Below are positions 8,525 to 15,809 of a DNA stretch of 64,000 nt, in pieces (position 1 is the first letter of the stretch; each line of letters starts with the position of its first letter). The stretch is taken from NCBI RefSeq assembly GCF_016741935.1, contig NZ_JAERRG010000010.1:62001-126000 (forward strand), given 5' to 3'. Both the position numbers and the translations under genes were made by a program. The notes below the pieces were generated by a model. The model saw nothing but the letters and a program-made list of their open reading frames with translations. It made no database searches and had not been told where the DNA came from. The stretch comes from Streptomyces endocoffeicus (GTDB lineage: Bacteria > Actinomycetota > Actinomycetes > Streptomycetales > Streptomycetaceae).

Positions 8525-8685
8525 ACGGCCTGTCGACCGTGTTCATCCTCGTGGGGCTGTTTCTGCTCGGCGGGGTCATCTCCTTCGTCAAGCAGGGCAT
8601 GTCCAAGAGCATCATCACGCTGCTCGGGGTCGGTGCCACCATGGCGCTGCTCGCCGGCGTCCTGCGGCTCGAGGTATGGAATTGA
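8521..8685 (+). CDS. Small two-helix membrane protein in the his operon
   Basis: This 54-residue protein begins with GTG at 8521 and contains two predicted membrane helices, at about residues 6-24 (VFILVGLFLLGGVISFV) and 31-48 (IITLLGVGATMALLAGV), joined by a short KQGMSKS loop. I know no function, but a similar small hydrophobic protein is, to my recollection, found at this position in other Streptomyces his operons. Its last 10 bases overlap the start of hisH, so it is probably translated and coupled to it. Confidence 0.7.
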   Translation: MNGLSTVFILVGLFLLGGVISFVKQGMSKSIITLLGVGATMALLAGVLRLEVWN

Positions 8686-9320
8686 GCGACAAGAGCGTCG
8701 TCGTCCTCGACTACGGATTCGGCAATGTCCGGTCCGCCGAGCGGGCCCTCGCCCATGTCGGCGCGCGGGTCGAGATCACCCGTGACTACGACAAGGCCAT
8801 GGCCGCCGACGGCCTGCTCGTCCCCGGTGTCGGTGCCTTCGCCGCCTGTATGAAGGGGCTGCGCGCGGCGCGCGGCGACTGGATCGTGGGGCGCCGGCTG
8901 TCCGGCGGCCGCCCGGTCATGGGCATCTGCGTCGGCATGCAGATCCTCTTCGGACGCGGTATCGAGCACGGCGTCGAGGCCGAGGGCCTGGACGAATGGC
9001 CCGGCACGGTCGAGCCGCTGCGCGCCCCCATCGTCCCCCACATGGGGTGGAACACGGTCAAGGCGCCCGGCGACTCCCAGCTCTTCGCGGGCCTGGACGA
9101 GGGCGAGCGGTACTACTTCGTCCACTCCTACGCGGTCCGCACCTGGGAGCTCGAGGTCACCAACCCGCATCTCACCGCCCCCAGGGTCACCTGGTCCACC
9201 CATGGCGAGCCGTTCGTCGCCGCAGTCGAGAACGGCCCGCTGTGGGCCACCCAGTTCCACCCCGAGAAGTCGGGCGACGCCGGGGCGCGGCTGCTCCGCA
9301 ACTGGCTCGACACGCTCTGA
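8676..9320 (+). CDS. hisH: Imidazole glycerol phosphate synthase, glutaminase subunit
   Basis: HisH is the class I glutaminase that feeds ammonia to HisF. The 214-residue protein shows DYGFGNVRSAERAL at the N-terminus, the nucleophile-elbow GICVGMQILF with the catalytic Cys, and the His-Glu pair in TQFHPEKSGD. The ATG overlaps the preceding small gene by 10 bases. HisF, its partner, is three genes downstream, with priA and ridA between. Confidence 0.96.
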   Translation: MELSDKSVVVLDYGFGNVRSAERALAHVGARVEITRDYDKAMAADGLLVPGVGAFAACMKGLRAARGDWIVGRRLSGGRPVMGICVGMQILFGRGIEHGVEAEGLDEWPGTVEPLRAPIVPHMGWNTVKAPGDSQLFAGLDEGERYYFVHSYAVRTWELEVTNPHLTAPRVTWSTHGEPFVAAVENGPLWATQFHPEKSGDAGARLLRNWLDTL

Positions 9321-9374
9321 CCGGCCCCCGCGCCAGCCCTCACCGCCCGCACCCTCTCACCCAAGGTTGTCCGC

Positions 9375-10106
9375 ATGCGCACGAACCGCCTCGAACTCCT
9401 CCCCGCTGTCGATGTCCGCGACGGCCAGGCCGTCCGCCTCGTCCACGGCGAGTCCGGCTCCGAGACGTCGTACGGTGACCCGATGGAGGCCGCCCTGGCC
9501 TGGCAGCGGGCGGGCGCCGAGTGGCTGCACCTGGTGGACCTCGACGCCGCCTTCGGCACCGGGGACAACCGGGCGCAGATCGCCGAGGTGGCCCGTGCCA
9601 TGGACCTCAAGGTCGAGCTGTCCGGCGGGATCCGCGACGACGCCTCGCTGGCCGCCGCCCTGGCCACCGGCTGCACCCGGGTGAACCTCGGCACGGCCGC
9701 CCTGGAGTCCCCCGAGTGGGTCGCCAAGATCATCGCCGAGCACGGCGACCTCATCGCCGTGGGCCTCGATGTGCGCGGCACCACGCTGCGCGGCCGCGGC
9801 TGGACCCGGGACGGCGGCGATCTGTACGAGACGCTGGCCCGCCTCGACTCCGAGGGCTGCGCCCGCTACGTCGTCACCGACATCGCCAAGGACGGCACCC
9901 TCCAGGGCCCCAATCTGGAGCTGCTGCGCAATGTCTGCGCCGCGACCGACCGCCCCGTCGTCGCCTCCGGCGGCGTTTCCTCGCTTGACGACCTGCGTGC
10001 CCTTGCGACCCTGGTACCGGAAGGTGTCGAGGGCGCCATCGTGGGCAAGGCGCTCTACGCCAAGGCGTTCACCTTGGAAGAGGCGTTGGAGGCGGTGGCC
10101 GTATGA
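9375..10106 (+). CDS. priA: Bifunctional HisA/TrpF isomerase (PriA)
   Basis: This 243-residue (beta/alpha)8 barrel isomerises ProFAR in histidine synthesis and, in actinomycetes, phosphoribosyl anthranilate in tryptophan synthesis. Visible marks are LLPAVDVRDGQAVRLVHG with the first catalytic Asp, the phosphate-binding SGGIRDD and ASGGVSS loops, and GLDVRGTTLRGRGW around the second catalytic acid. No separate trpF is present among the trp genes of this window, which fits PriA serving both pathways. It ends in a GTATGA overlap with the next gene. Confidence 0.93.
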   Translation: MRTNRLELLPAVDVRDGQAVRLVHGESGSETSYGDPMEAALAWQRAGAEWLHLVDLDAAFGTGDNRAQIAEVARAMDLKVELSGGIRDDASLAAALATGCTRVNLGTAALESPEWVAKIIAEHGDLIAVGLDVRGTTLRGRGWTRDGGDLYETLARLDSEGCARYVVTDIAKDGTLQGPNLELLRNVCAATDRPVVASGGVSSLDDLRALATLVPEGVEGAIVGKALYAKAFTLEEALEAVAV

Positions 10107-10513
10107 CCTCACCCGAGTTCGGGCGACGGGTCCAGACCGAGAGTCCCTGGGAGCAGACCATCGGGTTCGCCCGGGCCGTCGAGGCCGGTGACCTGGTGCT
10201 CGTCGCCGGGACGATGCCGCTCGCGGAGCGCGGCGTCCTGGAGGGCGAGGGGGATCCGTATGAGCAGACGCTCGCGGCCTTCGGCCATGCGCTGGACGCG
10301 CTGAGCAAGTTCGACCTCGGCGTCGAATCGGTGATCCGCACCCGTATGTACCTCACCCACGCCCGCGACGTGGACGCGGTGGGCCGCGCCCACAAGGAGC
10401 TCTTCGACGCCGTGCGCCCCGCCGCGACGCTGGTCGTGGTGTCCGGCTTCGTCGACTCGCGCGTCCTGGTGGAAGTCGAACTGGAAGCATTCCGAGGAGC
10501 ACGACAGTCATGA
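10103..10513 (+). CDS. RidA family protein (YjgF/YER057c/UK114)
   Basis: This 136-residue protein belongs to the RidA family, whose best-known members hydrolyse reactive enamine/imine intermediates made by PLP enzymes. Segments supporting this are PWEQTIGFARAVEAGDLVLVAGTMPL near the N-terminus and the C-terminal VRPAATLVVVSGFVDSRVLVEVE. The usual catalytic Arg of true RidA lies in an RPARS/RPAR motif; here the equivalent is VRPAAT, so deaminase activity is doubtful and it may be a non-catalytic Rid subgroup. It overlaps both priA and hisF by four bases, so it is an integral part of the his operon. Confidence 0.85.
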   Translation: MTSPEFGRRVQTESPWEQTIGFARAVEAGDLVLVAGTMPLAERGVLEGEGDPYEQTLAAFGHALDALSKFDLGVESVIRTRMYLTHARDVDAVGRAHKELFDAVRPAATLVVVSGFVDSRVLVEVELEAFRGARQS

Positions 10514-11280
10514 CCCTGGCGGTCCGAGTCATCCCCTGCCTGGACGTGGACAACGGCCGGGTCGTCAAGGGCGTCAACTTCCAGAATCTGCGCGACGCGG
10601 GCGACCCGGTCGAGATGGCCAAGATCTACGGCGAGGAGGGCGCGGACGAGCTCACCTTCCTCGACATCACCGCCTCCTCCGGCGACCGCGAGACCACCTA
10701 TGACGTGGTCCGCCGCACCGCCGAGCAGGTCTTCATCCCGCTCACGGTCGGCGGCGGCGTCCGCACCCCGGAGGACGTCGACAAGCTGCTGCGCGCCGGG
10801 GCGGACAAGGTCGGCGTCAACACCGCCGCCATCGCCCGCCCCGAGCTGATCCGCGAGATCGCCGAGCGCTTCGGCAGCCAGGTGCTCGTCCTCTCGGTCG
10901 ACGCCCGCCGCTGCGGGGAGGGCACGGTCACCCCGTCCGGCTACGAGGTCACCACCCACGGCGGCCGCCGCGGCACCGGCATCGACGCCGTCGAATGGGC
11001 CCACCGCGCGGCGGAGCTGGGCGCCGGGGAGATCCTGCTGAACTCCATGGACGCGGACGGCACCAAGGACGGCTACGACACGGCCATGATCGAGGCCGTC
11101 CGCAAGCACGTGACCATCCCGGTGATCGCCAGCGGCGGCGCCGGCAAGGCGGCCGACTTCGCGCCGGCCATCGCCGCGGGGGCCGACGCGGTGCTCGCGG
11201 CCTCCGTCTTCCACTTCGGCGATCTGCGGATCGGCCAGGTGAAGGACGCGCTGCGGGACGCGGGGCATCCGGTCCGCTGA
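10510..11280 (+). CDS. hisF: Imidazole glycerol phosphate synthase, cyclase subunit
   Basis: HisF is the (beta/alpha)8 cyclase partner of HisH, making imidazole glycerol phosphate and AICAR. The 256-residue protein has the catalytic Asp in RVIPCLDVDNGRVVKG, the LTVGGGVRTPEDV phosphate loop, the second catalytic Asp in LLNSMDADGTKDGYD and the C-terminal ASGGAGKAADF. The ATG overlaps the ridA-like stop. It is the last gene of the operon; a dispersed repeat begins about 30 bases downstream. Confidence 0.96.
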   Translation: MTLAVRVIPCLDVDNGRVVKGVNFQNLRDAGDPVEMAKIYGEEGADELTFLDITASSGDRETTYDVVRRTAEQVFIPLTVGGGVRTPEDVDKLLRAGADKVGVNTAAIARPELIREIAERFGSQVLVLSVDARRCGEGTVTPSGYEVTTHGGRRGTGIDAVEWAHRAAELGAGEILLNSMDADGTKDGYDTAMIEAVRKHVTIPVIASGGAGKAADFAPAIAAGADAVLAASVFHFGDLRIGQVKDALRDAGHPVR

Positions 11281-11311
11281 GGCGCTGGCGCGCCGCCTGG
11301 GGGGTGGGGGT

Positions 11312-11390
11312 GGGGCGTCCGGCGGAATGTGACGCCTGCGGCGGGCTGCTCCCCTCCCCGCCCCTTCCCGAAACTGGGGCTCCGCCCCAG
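11312..11390 (+). repeat. Dispersed intergenic repeat, copy A
   Basis: This is one of five copies in the window of a shared element with three blocks: a GTCCGACGG-like head, GCCTGCGGCGGGCTG and CCCCTCCCCGCCCCTTCCC, ending in a 7-bp hairpin CTGGGGC-TCC-GCCCCAG (11374-11390). It starts about 30 bases after the hisF stop and has the same orientation. The hairpin could end transcription, but no U-tract follows. Confidence 0.7.
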
Positions 11391-11399
11391 GCCCCGCTT

Positions 11400-11790
11400 C
11401 GGGGCTCCGCCCCGGGCCCCGGGTGGGGGCTGCGTTCCGGGTCCCGGTTCGGGGTTGTGTCCCGGGCCCTGGGCGTGGGTTGTGCCCTGGGCCCCGGGCG
11501 GGGGCTGCGCCCCGGATCCCGGTTCGGGGCCGTGCCCTGGGCCCTGGGCGTGGGTTGTGTCCTGGATCCCGGTTCGGGGGTGCCCCGGGCCCTGGGCGTG
11601 GGTTGTGTCCCGGGTCCCGGTTCGGGGTTGTGTCCCGGGCCCTGGGCGTGGGTTGTGCCCTGGGCCCCGGGCGGGGGCTGCGCCCCGGATCCCGGTTCGG
11701 GGCCGTGCCCTGGGCCCTGGGCGTGGGTTGTGCCCCGGATCCCGGTTCGGGGCTCAGCCCCAGGTCCCGGGGTTCAGGGGCGGAGCCCCG
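11400..11790. repeat. GC-rich minisatellite after hisF with a perfect 123-bp duplication
   Basis: The 555-base gap between hisF and the next gene is filled by copy A and by permuted short units such as GGGCCCTGGGCGTGGGTTG and CCGGATCCCGGTTCGGGG. Bases 11437-11559 are repeated exactly at 11610-11732 (offset 173). Reading frames across it encode only Gly/Pro/Trp-rich low-complexity peptides, so I see no gene here. Confidence 0.8.
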
Positions 11791-11835
11791 GCCGCGCGGT
11801 GGAGCCGCGTGTCTGTGCCGCGGGCGTGCTTGGTA

Positions 11836-12912
11836 TTAGTTCGCGGCGGAGCCCGGCCGCTGGCGGTACGCGTCGACGATGCCGCGCTTCAGGACGGCGC
11901 GCTCCGAGAGGACGTCGCCCTTCTTGCCCGCCCCGGCGTCCTTCGTCCGGTAGCTGTGCTCACCGAGGTAGGCGAGGCTGTCCCGGTCGAAGACCCACTC
12001 GGTGGCGCTCAAGCCCCGCTCGTCGGTGCGGACGATGCCCACCCCGTGCCGGCCCGCCGCGTCCACCGCGTCCTCGTGCCGGGTCACCCCGGGGATCTTC
12101 GCGGCGGCCTTGTACAGGGCGGCGGCGTTCTCCGGCGGCATCACCGTCTCGCCCAGGAGGGAGCCGATCTGGTCGAAGACGGCCTGCGCCTTCTCCTGGC
12201 CCTTGTCCGCGTCGGTCATCCGGTAGAGCTCCTTGAGCAGGGCGTCCGGGTCGGTCGGCAGGGACGCCAGCCACTGGTACGTGGGACGGATGATGCCCGC
12301 CGGAGAGCCTCCCAGTTCGCGCAGCGGGAAGTAGCTCCCGCCCTCGTGGATCTCGCCGATCTTGGTGATCCGCTTCACCCGCTGCGACAGCCAGACCTCC
12401 CGCTCGCCCCGCGGCTCCAGCTCGGAGGAGCCGTCGTCCTTCAGCTCGGCACCCCGCCCCACGCTCTTGACGTAGACGAACTGGTCCTGTCGCACCGGCT
12501 TGACGTCCGACTTCGCCGCGGTTCCGGCGATCCGGTCGAGCAGGACGGTGGCGGTCTCGCGGGGGCGGGCGCCATCGCCGGAGTCGCCGCCCGAGGTCAG
12601 GGTGACGGCCAGCGCCCCGGCCAGCGCAAGGGCCACGGCGGGCATCAGCAGCGCCGGGCGCGGCAGCCGCCACCGGACCTTCCGGGCGGGCGCGGGGGTG
12701 CGGTTCTGGTCGTCGTCGATGTGCTGCATCAACCGGTCCTTGTGGTGGAGGTACGGAGCGGAGGGCACGTCCCGTTCGGCCGGGACGGGAGGAAGCAGCC
12801 GGGCGAACTCCGCGCGCGCGGTGTCCTCGTACGCGTCGTACGCGGTGTCCTCGTACGCGGCGTCCTCGCGCTCGCGCTCGGGCCGGGCGGGCCCGGAGCC
12901 GGCGGCGTTCAT
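11836..12912 (-). CDS. CU044_5270 family membrane protein (sigma-factor partner)
   Basis: This 358-residue protein has an acidic, Glu/Ala/Tyr-rich cytoplasmic N-terminus (about 1-65), a single membrane helix near residues 90-110 (LLMPAVALALAGALAVTLT) and a large external domain. Such single-span proteins of the CU044_5270 family are regularly encoded just after ECF-type sigma factors in actinomycetes and may tune them; that role is inference, as I see no zinc-binding anti-sigma HxxxCxxC motif. Its ATG overlaps the sigma-factor stop by four bases, so the two genes are an operon. Confidence 0.8.
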   Translation of the reverse strand: MNAAGSGPARPEREREDAAYEDTAYDAYEDTARAEFARLLPPVPAERDVPSAPYLHHKDRLMQHIDDDQNRTPAPARKVRWRLPRPALLMPAVALALAGALAVTLTSGGDSGDGARPRETATVLLDRIAGTAAKSDVKPVRQDQFVYVKSVGRGAELKDDGSSELEPRGEREVWLSQRVKRITKIGEIHEGGSYFPLRELGGSPAGIIRPTYQWLASLPTDPDALLKELYRMTDADKGQEKAQAVFDQIGSLLGETVMPPENAAALYKAAAKIPGVTRHEDAVDAAGRHGVGIVRTDERGLSATEWVFDRDSLAYLGEHSYRTKDAGAGKKGDVLSERAVLKRGIVDAYRQRPGSAAN

Positions 12913-13589
12913 CGGGGGTCCTCCTGAAACTCCTGAAAGGGCAGGGCCGCGAACGCGGCCTCACGCTGTACCTCTCCGCGCCGGTGCGGCGGTTCCTTCT
13001 TCGCTTCCGCGAGCTTTTCTTCCGCGCGCCTTTCTTCCACGAGCCGCTGGTCGGCGAGGGTGCGCAGCCGGGCGCGGGCCCGGGACAGCCGCGAGCGCAC
13101 CGTTCCCACCGGGATGCCCATGGCCTCGGCCGCCTGCGCGTAGTCCAGACCGGACCAGACGCACAGCGCCAGCACCTCCTGCTCCCCGCGCCGCAGCCGG
13201 CCGAACACCGTGCGTACGGCGGCGAGCCGGCGGGCGTCGTCGATCCGGCCCGCCGTCTCGTCGGCGAAGTCCGCCATCGGGGCGGGGGCCGGGCGGCGGG
13301 CCAGGAAGGCCAGCCGGCGGCCGATGCCGCGGTTGGCGTTGCGGGCCTTGTTCGTCGCCACGCCCAGCAGCCACGGTTTCAGCGTGCCGTCGCCCGGCTC
13401 CAGCCGCTCCCGGGTCCGCCAGGCGTCGAGGAACGTATCGCCCATCACCTCCTCGGCCACCGACCAGTCGCCGGTCAGCCGGAAGGCATGGTTGTAGACC
13501 ATGCGCGCGTAACTCTCGTAGAGCTCCGCGAACGCCTCGCGGTCACCCGCCCGTATCCGCGCCCGCAGGCCATCACTCATCTCGTTCAC
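12909..13589 (-). CDS. ECF-type RNA polymerase sigma factor
   Basis: This 226-residue group 4 sigma factor has region 2 at about residues 12-85 (AFAELYESYARMVYNHAFRL and DTFLDAWRTRERL) and region 4 at about 125-182, with the helix-turn-helix YAQAAEAMGIPVGTVRSRLSRAR. It also has a 40-residue charged C-terminal tail (RLVEERRAEEKLAEAKKEPP) that is not part of the core domains and may mediate regulation. It heads an operon with the CU044_5270 protein. Target promoters are unknown. Confidence 0.92.
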   Translation of the reverse strand: MNEMSDGLRARIRAGDREAFAELYESYARMVYNHAFRLTGDWSVAEEVMGDTFLDAWRTRERLEPGDGTLKPWLLGVATNKARNANRGIGRRLAFLARRPAPAPMADFADETAGRIDDARRLAAVRTVFGRLRRGEQEVLALCVWSGLDYAQAAEAMGIPVGTVRSRLSRARARLRTLADQRLVEERRAEEKLAEAKKEPPHRRGEVQREAAFAALPFQEFQEDPR

Positions 13590-13701
13590 ACCTCACACCC
13601 GTGCCTCTCCGCACGGCGGAGGTGGTTCCCGTGACCTGCGCCACACATGGGGCGCGGGCGCTTACGAGGTGTCCGGCGCGTGGCAGGGGTTGGGCGCCCG
13701 G

Positions 13702-13903
13702 TTACTCGGCCGGGACCGACGCCGCCTCGATCACCTCGTCCAGGACCTCACGGGAGCGGAGCAGGTCCGCGATCATGCGGTCGATGCGCTCCCGCTCCAC
13801 CGTCAGGTCGGAGACCAGCTGCCCGTTGGCCGTCCGCGACGGGCCGCCGTCCGAGTCGCGCATCGCTGACACCGGTGCGCCGCGCCAGTTCGCCGATCCG
13901 CAT
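13702..13903 (-). pseudogene. MerR family regulator remnant with internal deletion
   Basis: Starting at 13903 on the minus strand is MRIGELARRTGVS, the standard first turn-helix of a MerR DNA-binding domain. Thirteen codons later the sequence jumps, in another frame, to a typical MerR C-terminal coiled-coil end: ATG at 13863, then TVERERIDRMIADLLRSREV and VLDEVIEAAS, stopping at TAA 13702-13704. About half of a normal 110-140 residue regulator is missing. The surviving pieces are out of frame, so this is a pseudogene produced by deletion. Confidence 0.7.
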
Positions 13904-13934
13904 TCCTCACCTCGCCTGCCGGTCCGGGCTTGAA

Positions 13935-14372
13935 TCTGACATCGCCCGGGTGGGCCTGCGCATCTCGCCCGGATCCACCGTCAACGGCATCGAGGAGGGC
14001 GACACCGAGGCCCTCTACCCCGCGCTCGTCAAGGAGCTCGCGGACACCGGCCTCGCCTATCTGCACATCGTCCGCGCCCGGCCGGACCAGCCGCTCTTCC
14101 GGGAGCTCCGCGCCTCCTGGCCGGCCACGCTGATCGCCAACCCGTCCCTGCCCGGAGACGGCGTCCCCGCCGACGGCGGTATGCGCCAGGCCGGGGCGCT
14201 GCTGGCCGAGGGCGCCGACCTGATCGCCCTCGGCCGCACCTTCCTGGCCAACCCCGACCTGGTGACCCGCCTGCGCACCGGCGCCCCGCTCAACCCCATC
14301 CGGGACGCCTATCTGATGTACGTGGGCGGCGAGACCGGCTACACGGACTACCCGACGCTGACGGCGGCCTGA
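13935..14372 (+). pseudogene. Old Yellow Enzyme (NADH:flavin oxidoreductase), 3' fragment
   Basis: About 145 codons encode the C-terminal part of an OYE-type ene-reductase: VGLRISPGSTVNGIEEGD, the barrel strand YLHIVRA, then LLAEGADLIALGRTFLANPD, the FMN-phosphate segment, and a normal C-terminus. Full-length members have about 360 residues; the N-terminal two thirds, including the catalytic Tyr region, is absent, and no start codon or ribosome site is positioned for the fragment. It sits directly next to the broken MerR gene in divergent orientation, so one deletion may have removed the middle of a MerR/OYE pair. Confidence 0.75.
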
Positions 14373-14374
14373 GC

Positions 14375-14845
14375 TCAGCCGACCCGGACGGCAGGCTCGT
14401 GGCGGACGGGGAAGTTGACCGAGTTCGCGATGAAGCACGTCCGATGGGCGTCCCCGTGCGCCGAACGCGCCCGCTCCAGCATCGCCTCGTCCGCGACGGT
14501 GACCACCGGGTTGAGCACCACCTCGGTGAAGTGCCCGCCGAGCCCGGCCGTCTCCTCCATGACGCCGGTGGCGACGTCCTCGTACGCCGTGACCGTCACC
14601 CCGTCCCGGGCGCATACGGAGAGGTAGCTCAGCATGTGGCACTGCGAGAGCGCGGCCAGCAGGAACTCCTCCGGATTCCAGCACTCCGGATCCCCCAGGA
14701 ACGCGGGATCGGCACTGCCCCGCAGGGTCGGCTTCCCCTCGCCGAGGATGTCGTGCGACCGCCCGTAGTTCCGGTAACCACTCGTCCCCGAACCGGTGTT
14801 ACCGGTCCACCGGACAGTTGCGCGGTAGGTGTGCTGTCGGCCCAT
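14375..14845 (-). CDS. OsmC family peroxiredoxin-like protein
   Basis: This 156-residue protein matches the OsmC/Ohr fold. Members reduce organic hydroperoxides with a Cys pair. Here the first Cys region is CWNPEEFLLAALSQCHMLSYL and the second is CARDGVTV; the spacing resembles the YhfA/OsmC-like subgroup. The C-terminus has a His-Cys context (HRTCFIANSVNFPV). It starts with ATG at 14845 and is divergent from the SDR gene downstream. Its stop lies two bases from the OYE fragment's stop. Confidence 0.85.
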   Translation of the reverse strand: MGRQHTYRATVRWTGNTGSGTSGYRNYGRSHDILGEGKPTLRGSADPAFLGDPECWNPEEFLLAALSQCHMLSYLSVCARDGVTVTAYEDVATGVMEETAGLGGHFTEVVLNPVVTVADEAMLERARSAHGDAHRTCFIANSVNFPVRHEPAVRVG

Positions 14846-14952
14846 CGTCTGTGCGCTCCCCTCGTGTCCCAGCGGTGCCGGAACTGGCTCCCGCCCATGT
14901 GCCGTGCTGACCGGGAGTGTCGCACCCAGGAGGAGCCCGTCCTGGTACGGGG

Positions 14953-14986
14953 GTTCTGACCTGCGCAGACTCGGTGGGGTCAGAAC
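14953..14986. promoter_or_regulatory. 9-bp inverted repeat in the divergent OsmC/SDR promoter region
   Basis: GTTCTGACC at 14953-14961 is matched by its exact inverse GGTCAGAAC at 14978-14986, 16 bases apart. It lies in the 173-base gap between divergent genes, 33 bases before the SDR start. It could be an operator read by a TetR- or MarR-like dimer, or a leader hairpin. No regulator gene is adjacent. Confidence 0.35.
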
Positions 14987-15018
14987 AGAGCGGCACCAGG
15001 ACGGAAAGGGATACCGCC

Positions 15019-15780
15019 ATGAACGCCATGAACGCCATGAACGCCATGACCGGGACCGGCAAGGTCGTGCTCATCACCGGGGCCAGCAGCGGGATCGGGG
15101 CGGCGACCGCGCGCCGGCTCGCCGCAGAGGGGCACCGGGTCTATCTGGGGGCGCGGCGGACGGAGCGGCTGGGGGAGCTGGCCGGGGAGATCACCGCCGA
15201 GGGCGGCAGCGCGGCGTACCAGCGGCTGGACGTCACCGCGGCCGATGACATGCGGGCCTTCGTGACGGCCGCCCGGGAGCGGTTCGGGCGGGTGGATGTG
15301 ATGGTCAACAACGCCGGGGTGATGCCCCTTTCGCCGCTCGAGGCGCTGAAGGTCGACGAGTGGGACCGGATGCTCGATGTGAATGTGCGCGGTGTGCTGT
15401 ACGGCATCGCCGCGGCCCTGCCGGTGATGCGGGAGCAGGGCGGCGGGCATGTCGTGAACGTCGCCTCGGTCGGCGCGTACGAGGTGTCGCCCACCGCCGC
15501 GGTGTACTGCGCCACCAAGTTCGCCGTACGCGCCATCTCGGAGGGGCTGCGCCAGGAGTCGGCCGGTGACATCCGGGTCAGCCTGGTCTCCCCGGGCGTG
15601 ACCGAGTCCGAGCTGGCCGAGTCCATCTCCGATCCGAGCGCCCGTGAGGCCATGAAGACCTACCGCTCGGTGGCCATCCCCGCCTCCGCGATCGCCGATG
15701 CCATCGCGTACGCCATCGGACAGCCGCCCGAGGTCGACGTCAACGAGATCGTGGTGCGCCCGGCCGCGAGCGCCCAGTAG
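15019..15780 (+). CDS. SDR family oxidoreductase
   Basis: This classical short-chain dehydrogenase of about 253 residues has VVLITGASSGIGAATARRLA, the NNAGV motif, the catalytic Ser in NVASVGAYEVSPT, and YCATKFAVRAIS as the YxxxK. The C-terminal VDVNEIVVRPAA is typical of the YdfG/SDR-c1 group. The N-terminus is odd: a 9-base unit ATGAACGCC is repeated three times and followed by another ATG, so four in-frame ATGs (15019, 15028, 15037, 15046) compete as starts. GAAAGGG upstream favours the first. Substrate unknown. Confidence 0.88.
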   Translation: MNAMNAMNAMTGTGKVVLITGASSGIGAATARRLAAEGHRVYLGARRTERLGELAGEITAEGGSAAYQRLDVTAADDMRAFVTAARERFGRVDVMVNNAGVMPLSPLEALKVDEWDRMLDVNVRGVLYGIAAALPVMREQGGGHVVNVASVGAYEVSPTAAVYCATKFAVRAISEGLRQESAGDIRVSLVSPGVTESELAESISDPSAREAMKTYRSVAIPASAIADAIAYAIGQPPEVDVNEIVVRPAASAQ

Positions 15781-15809
15781 GGGCGGGCGGAAAACCGGTA
15801 GGGCGATCG

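Noticed and set aside
11400..11790. A CRISPR-like array in the repeats after hisF
   Set aside because: Units are contiguous and permuted, with no unique spacers of constant length and no cas genes.
11329..12927. A 532-codon plus-strand frame over the minisatellite and the CU044_5270 gene
   Set aside because: The first part is a translation of short DNA repeats (Gly/Pro/Trp); the rest is antisense to a good gene.
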